From CAZFAT01 sp964517075 (lineage in GTDB: Bacteria; Acidobacteriota; Vicinamibacteria; Vicinamibacterales; SCN-69-37): a DNA stretch of 17,333 nt. This document shows, in pieces, positions 14,214 through 17,333 of the stretch (the stretch's first letter is position 1; the number at the start of each line of letters is the position of its first letter). The translations under genes were made by a program, and so were the position numbers. The notes below the pieces were generated by a model, which saw only the letters and a list, made by a program, of their open reading frames with translations, made no database searches and was not told the origin of the DNA. Location: the NCBI GenBank assembly GCA_964517075.1, contig CAZFAT010000341.1, positions 1-17,333 of the forward strand. The letters are read 5' to 3'.

Positions 14214-14686
14214 TGGCCAAACGTCCTGACGACGGCGTCCTGCTGATCGCGGACAACCGCAAGGCGGGACACGACTATCACCTCCTCGAAACCTTCGAGG
14301 CCGGCGTCGTCCTGACCGGCACCGAGGTCAAGGCGATTCGTGAGGGGCGCGTGCAGTTGCGCGAGAGCTACTGCCGGTTGCAGCAGGCCGAGGCGTTCCT
14401 GCTGGGCGTGCACATCGGGCAGTACAGCCATGGCGGATCGGCCTCGCACGACGCGACGCGGCCGCGCAAGCTCCTGCTCAAGCGCGAGGAGCTCAACAAG
14501 CTGCTCGGCAAGACCACCGAGCGCGGCCTGACCATCGTCCCGCTGCGGATGTACTTCAAGCGCGGCCGCGTGAAGGTGGCCATCGCACTCGCCAAAGGCA
14601 AGAACACGATCGACAAGCGCGAGACCATCAAGCGCCGCGAGGCGGACCGCGAAACGCGCGCGGCGGTCAAGACGCGACGGCTATAA
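14213..14686 (+). CDS. smpB: SsrA-binding protein SmpB
   Basis: SmpB binds tmRNA and delivers it to stalled ribosomes for trans-translation. The 157-aa product matches the family over its whole length. It has NRKAGHDYHLLETFEAGVVL and TGTEVKAIREGR near the start, then LRESYCRL, the H-D-x-x-R-P-R-K-L-L-L stretch (HDATRPRKLLL), and GLTIVPLRMYFKRGRVKV. It also has ALAKGKNTIDKRETIK and the basic C-terminal tail (READRETRAAVKTRRL) that acts in the mRNA channel. The ATG overlaps the previous gene's stop by one base (TGATG), so translation is probably coupled. No tmRNA gene (ssrA) is visible in this window. Its stop codon TAA is part of a perfect TATAAT sequence at 14682-14687. Confidence 0.97.
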   Translation: MAKRPDDGVLLIADNRKAGHDYHLLETFEAGVVLTGTEVKAIREGRVQLRESYCRLQQAEAFLLGVHIGQYSHGGSASHDATRPRKLLLKREELNKLLGKTTERGLTIVPLRMYFKRGRVKVAIALAKGKNTIDKRETIKRREADRETRAAVKTRRL

Positions 14687-14687
14687 T
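14682..14687 (+). promoter_or_regulatory. perfect TATAAT box spanning the smpB stop codon
   Basis: TATAAT at 14682-14687 matches the -10 consensus at all six bases and contains the smpB TAA (14684-14686). The ATG at 14695 lies 8 nt after its last base, exactly where transcription would begin, so a leaderless mRNA for the next gene is possible. No -35 hexamer is recognisable at the expected distance. In DNA this GC-rich a perfect TATAAT at such a position is unlikely by chance, but it has not been tested. Confidence 0.5.
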
Positions 14688-14694
14688 GCGCCAG

Positions 14695-15246
14695 ATGCGC
14701 GGGCCACTCTGGGTGCTGGCGGGGGCGCTGGCGGTGGGCGGCCTCGTCGGGTGGTTGTCGCTGCGGCGCCCGGGGCCGTCCGCGGATCTCGTCGAGGCCC
14801 TCCCGAGCGCCCGCGAGCAGCGCCCCTCGCCCGAGGCGTTCACGGTCGTGGAGGCGTCGCTCGGCGGCGTGAGCCGCCGCTCGATCCTCGTGAAGGAACC
14901 GAGCCGCCTGGTCTACTCCGTCCGCGTCCCCGATCGCGGAACCCTGCTCGTCAGCCTGGGGATCGCCGAGAGCGCCTGGACGATCGAAGGCGATGGCGTG
15001 CTCTTCCGGATCCTCGTCGCCGGCCCCGACGACCGCGACCAGCAGGAAGTCGTGCACCGCGTCCTGTCCCCATTTACCACGCCGGCCGACCGCGGCTGGC
15101 AGGACATCGAGATCAGTCTCGCGCCCTATGCCGGCCGGACCGTCGACGTGTTCTTCAACACGAACGCCAGCCTGCCGGGCGGCGACGACCGTCGCGGCGA
15201 CGAGGCGCTGTGGGGCGCGCCCCGCATCGTGGGACCCGGGTCGTAG
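14695..15246 (+). CDS. membrane-anchored beta-rich protein of unknown function
   Basis: I do not recognise this family. Two in-frame ATGs are possible, at 14686 (overlapping the smpB stop) and 14695; I prefer 14695 because it lies 8 nt behind a perfect -10 box, giving a 183-aa product. The first 25 residues are one hydrophobic anchor (MRGPLWVLAGALAVGGLVGW), followed by Arg-rich SLRRPG and a Pro/Ala-rich linker. The remainder alternates in beta-strand fashion (RLVYSVRVPDRGTLLVSLGI, then WTIEGDGVLFRILVAG, then WQDIEISLAPYAGRTVDVFF) and ends LWGAPRIVGPG. This pattern resembles jelly-roll, carbohydrate-binding-like domains found beside membrane glycosyltransferases, but no binding residues can be assigned. 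It is followed after 8 bp by the aminotransferase gene, so a role in surface glycan assembly is a reasonable guess. Confidence 0.75.
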   Translation: MRGPLWVLAGALAVGGLVGWLSLRRPGPSADLVEALPSAREQRPSPEAFTVVEASLGGVSRRSILVKEPSRLVYSVRVPDRGTLLVSLGIAESAWTIEGDGVLFRILVAGPDDRDQQEVVHRVLSPFTTPADRGWQDIEISLAPYAGRTVDVFFNTNASLPGGDDRRGDEALWGAPRIVGPGS

Positions 15247-15254
15247 CCGCGGCC

Positions 15255-16394
15255 ATGAAGACCACGCCTGCCGCCGTCGCCGTGCCGCTGCTCGACCTGG
15301 CCGCGCAGTATCGTCCCTTGCGCGACGAGATTCTGCAGGCGATGACGCGGGTGGTCGACAGTCAGCGTTTCATCCTCGGGCCCGAAGTGGAGGCGCTCGA
15401 GCGCGAACTGGCCGACATGCTCCAGGTCGAACACGCCATTGGCGTGTCGTCAGGCACCGACGCGATCCTGGCCGTGCTGATGGCGCTGGGTCTCGGCCCG
15501 GGTGACGAGGTCATCACGCCGACGCACTCGTTCATCGCGACGGCCAGCTCGGTCAGCCGCGTCGGCGCTACGCCGGTGTTCGTTGACATCGATCCGGTCA
15601 CCTTCAATCTCGATCCGACGGCGGTCGAGCGCGCCGTGACGCCACGGACCCGGGCGATCATGCCCGTGCACCTCTTCGGACTGCCGGCGGAACTCGATCC
15701 GCTGCTCGCCACCGCCCGCCGGATTGGCGCGACGCTGATTGAGGATGCGGCCCAGGCCATCGGCGCCACGTACCGCGGCCGGCCGGTGGGCAGCATCGGC
15801 GACGTCGGCTGCTTTTCCTTTTTCCCCACCAAGAACCTGGGCGCATTTGGCGAGGCGGGGCTCGTCACGACGAACGACCCCGCGCTCGCGCGCGAACTGC
15901 GGCTGGTGCGCGACCATGGAGCCGAGAGCAAGTACGTGCACGCGCGGGTCGGAGGGAACTTTCGGATCGACGCGATCCAGGCCGCCGTACTGCGGGTCAA
16001 GCGGCCGCACCTGACGGCGTGGTCCGAGGCGCGGCGCCGCAACGCCGACCGGTATCGCGCGCTCTTCAACGAGTTCGGGCTCGACACCCGCATCGATGCG
16101 CCGGTCGAGACGCCGGGCGGCCACCACATCTACAACCAGTTCGTCATCGGCACGGACGATCGTGATCGCCTCCGCGCGTACCTGACCGCCAGCCAGATCG
16201 GCACGGAGATCTACTACCCGGTCCCCTTTCACCGGCAGGCCTGCTTTGGCGAGGCCAGCCGCGGCGCGGGCCCCTGGCCCGCGGCCGACCGCGCGGCGGC
16301 GCGTTCGCTCGCGCTGCCGATCTACGGCGAGCTGACGGAGGCGCAGCAGCGGTACGTCGTGGCCAGCCTCGCCGGGTTCGACGCCGCACGATGA
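15255..16394 (+). CDS. DegT/DnrJ/EryC1-family PLP-dependent sugar aminotransferase
   Basis: Enzymes of this family transfer an amino group from glutamate to a keto-sugar bound to a nucleotide, giving the amino sugars of O-antigens, capsules and secondary metabolites. The 379-aa product is full length. It starts with VPLLDLAAQYRPLRDEIL and contains GVSSGTDAI (66-71, phosphate cup), GDEVITPTHSFIATA, and IEDAAQAIGA with D164 contacting the pyridine nitrogen. The internal-aldimine lysine is K193 in FFPTKNLGAFGEAG. GNFRIDAIQAAVLRVK and TEIYYPVPFHRQ near the end are also typical; the latter contributes to the sugar site. The ATG at 15255 follows the previous stop by 8 bp, and the stop overlaps the next gene by 4 bp. 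The exact sugar (3-amino or 4-amino) cannot be fixed from sequence alone. Confidence 0.94.
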   Translation: MKTTPAAVAVPLLDLAAQYRPLRDEILQAMTRVVDSQRFILGPEVEALERELADMLQVEHAIGVSSGTDAILAVLMALGLGPGDEVITPTHSFIATASSVSRVGATPVFVDIDPVTFNLDPTAVERAVTPRTRAIMPVHLFGLPAELDPLLATARRIGATLIEDAAQAIGATYRGRPVGSIGDVGCFSFFPTKNLGAFGEAGLVTTNDPALARELRLVRDHGAESKYVHARVGGNFRIDAIQAAVLRVKRPHLTAWSEARRRNADRYRALFNEFGLDTRIDAPVETPGGHHIYNQFVIGTDDRDRLRAYLTASQIGTEIYYPVPFHRQACFGEASRGAGPWPAADRAAARSLALPIYGELTEAQQRYVVASLAGFDAAR

Positions 16395-17296
16395 AACTAC
16401 TCGCGGCCGTGCTCGGCGCGCAGGGCCAGCTCGGCGAGGCGATGGCCGCCCAACTGGGGGCCAGACACGAGGTGGTCGCGTACGCGCGCGCCGACCTCGA
16501 CGTCACCGCCGCGGCCGACGTCCGCGCCGCCCTGTCCTCGCTCTGCCCCGACGTCATCGTCAACTGCGCGGCCTACACGCAGGTGGACGCGGCCGAGGAC
16601 CATCCGATCGACGCGCTCACGGTGAACGCCTGGGCGGTGCGGACCGTCGCGGAACTCGCCGTCAGCCTCGACGCCACCCTCGTGCACTTCAGTACGGACT
16701 TCGTCTTCGCGGGCGACACGGACCGCCCCCTGACCGAAGACGATCCCGCCAACCCACAGGGCGTGTATGCCGCCTCGAAGCTCCTCGGCGAGTGGCTGGC
16801 GGCGGAGGCGCCGCGGCACTACGTGCTGCGGGTCGAGAGCCTGTTCGGCGGACTCCGCGCGGCGAGCAGCGTGGACCGGATGCTCGACGCGATTCGATCC
16901 GGCACCGAGGTCCGTGCCTTCGTGGACCGCACCGTGTCGCCGAGCTACGTCGAGGACGTCGTGTCGGCCACCGACGCGCTCCTCACGACGGACCGGCCGT
17001 ACGGCCTCTACCACTGCGTGAACAGCGGACGGACGACCTGGAGCGGCATCGCGCACGAGCTGGCGCGGCTGGCCGGCCGGCCCGACGCACGCGTCACGGA
17101 TGTGCGGATGACGGATGTGCCGCTGCGGGCGCCACGCCCGCGCTTCGCCGCGCTCTCCAACGCGAAGCTCGCCGCGGCCGGCATCGCCATGCCGTCCTGG
17201 CAGGATGCGCTCGCGCGCTACGTGGCCGAACGCATCCCCGCGGTCACTCCGCCGCCAGCGCCGCTGCCATCTCGCCGATGGCCAGACAGGCGGTGA
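16391..17296 (+). CDS. rfbD: RfbD-like dTDP-4-dehydrorhamnose reductase (SDR family)
   Basis: The last step of dTDP-L-rhamnose synthesis is the NAD(P)H-dependent reduction of dTDP-4-keto-rhamnose. The 301-aa protein has the RmlD layout: a short nucleotide-binding loop (LGAQGQLGE, 9-16), DVIVNCAAYTQVDAAE (54-69), and the catalytic STD at 101-103 in HFSTDFVFAGD. The Tyr-Lys pair is Y126/K130 in VYAASKLLGE. The usual STDYVFDG reads STDFVFAG here, a small deviation that could reflect a related 4-ketosugar reductase. The C-terminal part has DRTVSPSYVEDVV and YHCVNSGRTTWSGIA, both typical. The ATG overlaps the aminotransferase stop (ATGA). No rfbA, rfbB or rfbC is seen in the window. The last 17 codons run antisense through the end of the converging oxidoreductase gene and read as low-complexity Pro/Arg. 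Confidence 0.88.
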   Translation: MKLLAAVLGAQGQLGEAMAAQLGARHEVVAYARADLDVTAAADVRAALSSLCPDVIVNCAAYTQVDAAEDHPIDALTVNAWAVRTVAELAVSLDATLVHFSTDFVFAGDTDRPLTEDDPANPQGVYAASKLLGEWLAAEAPRHYVLRVESLFGGLRAASSVDRMLDAIRSGTEVRAFVDRTVSPSYVEDVVSATDALLTTDRPYGLYHCVNSGRTTWSGIAHELARLAGRPDARVTDVRMTDVPLRAPRPRFAALSNAKLAAAGIAMPSWQDALARYVAERIPAVTPPPAPLPSRRWPDRR

Positions 17297-17333
17297 GTCC
17301 GGGCGACTCGATGCCCGCGGCGTGGATGACGGC
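17244..17333 (-). CDS. C-terminal end of an FAD-dependent oxidoreductase (window-truncated)
   Basis: The minus strand is open from the window edge to a TGA at 17244-17246, giving 29 residues: AVIHAAGIESPGLTACLAIG followed by EMAAALAAE. The 'GIESPGLTACLAIG' stretch is the C-terminal signature of glycine-oxidase/DAO-type flavoproteins, especially the L-2-hydroxyglutarate oxidase (LhgO) and glycerol-3-phosphate dehydrogenase-like group, where it contacts the FAD. All codons have GC-rich third positions. The gene converges on the rfbD-like gene and overlaps its 3' end by 53 bp. Only the last part is visible, so substrate assignment is tentative. Confidence 0.75.
   Translation of the reverse strand, partial: AVIHAAGIESPGLTACLAIGEMAAALAAE

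Noticed and set aside
1..17333. CRISPR array, tRNA, rRNA, ssrA, transposase or phage integrase
   Set aside because: No regularly spaced direct repeats of 24-40 bp, no cloverleaf-like or conserved rRNA stretch, no tmRNA next to smpB and no mobile-element protein was seen on either strand.

Overview
This is a GC-rich, gene-dense bacterial window. The likely source is an Acidobacteriota genome, probably class Vicinamibacteria. Three lines of evidence point there: three 'VWFA-related' (TIGR03436-type) secreted proteins close together, a glycosyltransferase-39-like membrane protein fused to TPRs, and a membrane-embedded spermidine-synthase-like protein. Short heptamer-type intergenic repeats fit the same picture. 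The assignment is inference from gene content; there is no rRNA or other phylogenetic marker except smpB.

Region by region: (1) 1-1674 is the 3' part of a PAS-PAS-GAF-GGDEF diguanylate cyclase that begins upstream of the window. (2) 1817-2674 encodes a secreted double-PDZ protein with its own Shine-Dalgarno, ending in a strong hairpin. (3) 2816-4981 encodes a 721-aa secreted VWFA-related protein behind a near-consensus sigma-70 promoter (2748-2776). (4) 4982-5922 is a patchwork. It holds a terminator-like hairpin, a 58-codon plus-strand ORF with a signal peptide that looks like a truncated gene, and two minus-strand small membrane protein genes (104 aa and 48 aa). It ends in a purine-rich repeat that appears to cut off a short coding-like 3' end. 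(5) 5923-7766 holds two overlapping VWFA-related genes, one with an intact MIDAS and one with a degenerate MIDAS and a Tat-like leader. (6) 7810-9789 encodes a multi-spanning GT39-like protein with five C-terminal TPRs, whose start lies among heptamer repeats. (7) 9846-12227 encodes a 793-aa membrane protein with a central spermidine-synthase-like SAM-binding fold. (8) 12236-17296 is a tight run: thiG, a class I methyltransferase, smpB, a membrane-anchored unknown, a DegT/DnrJ/EryC1 sugar aminotransferase and an rfbD-like sugar reductase. (9) 17244-17333 is the C-terminal end of a minus-strand FAD-dependent oxidoreductase converging on, and overlapping, the rfbD-like gene.

How the genes may work together: the methyltransferase, aminotransferase and RfbD-like reductase suggest nucleotide-sugar and surface-polysaccharide decoration, and the GT39-TPR protein fits a role in envelope glycosylation. 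smpB (ribosome rescue) and thiG (thiamine thiazole) appear to be housekeeping genes carried in the same transcription unit, without their usual partners nearby. The three VWFA-related proteins and the PDZ protein are exported and probably act in the periplasm or at the cell surface; their roles are unknown.

I did not find a convincing new multi-gene defence or mobile system. The most interesting items are the small unlisted genes and gene fragments at 4982-5922, the heptamer arrays, start codons placed directly behind -10-like boxes (including one made from the smpB stop codon), and the convergent gene overlap at the right edge.
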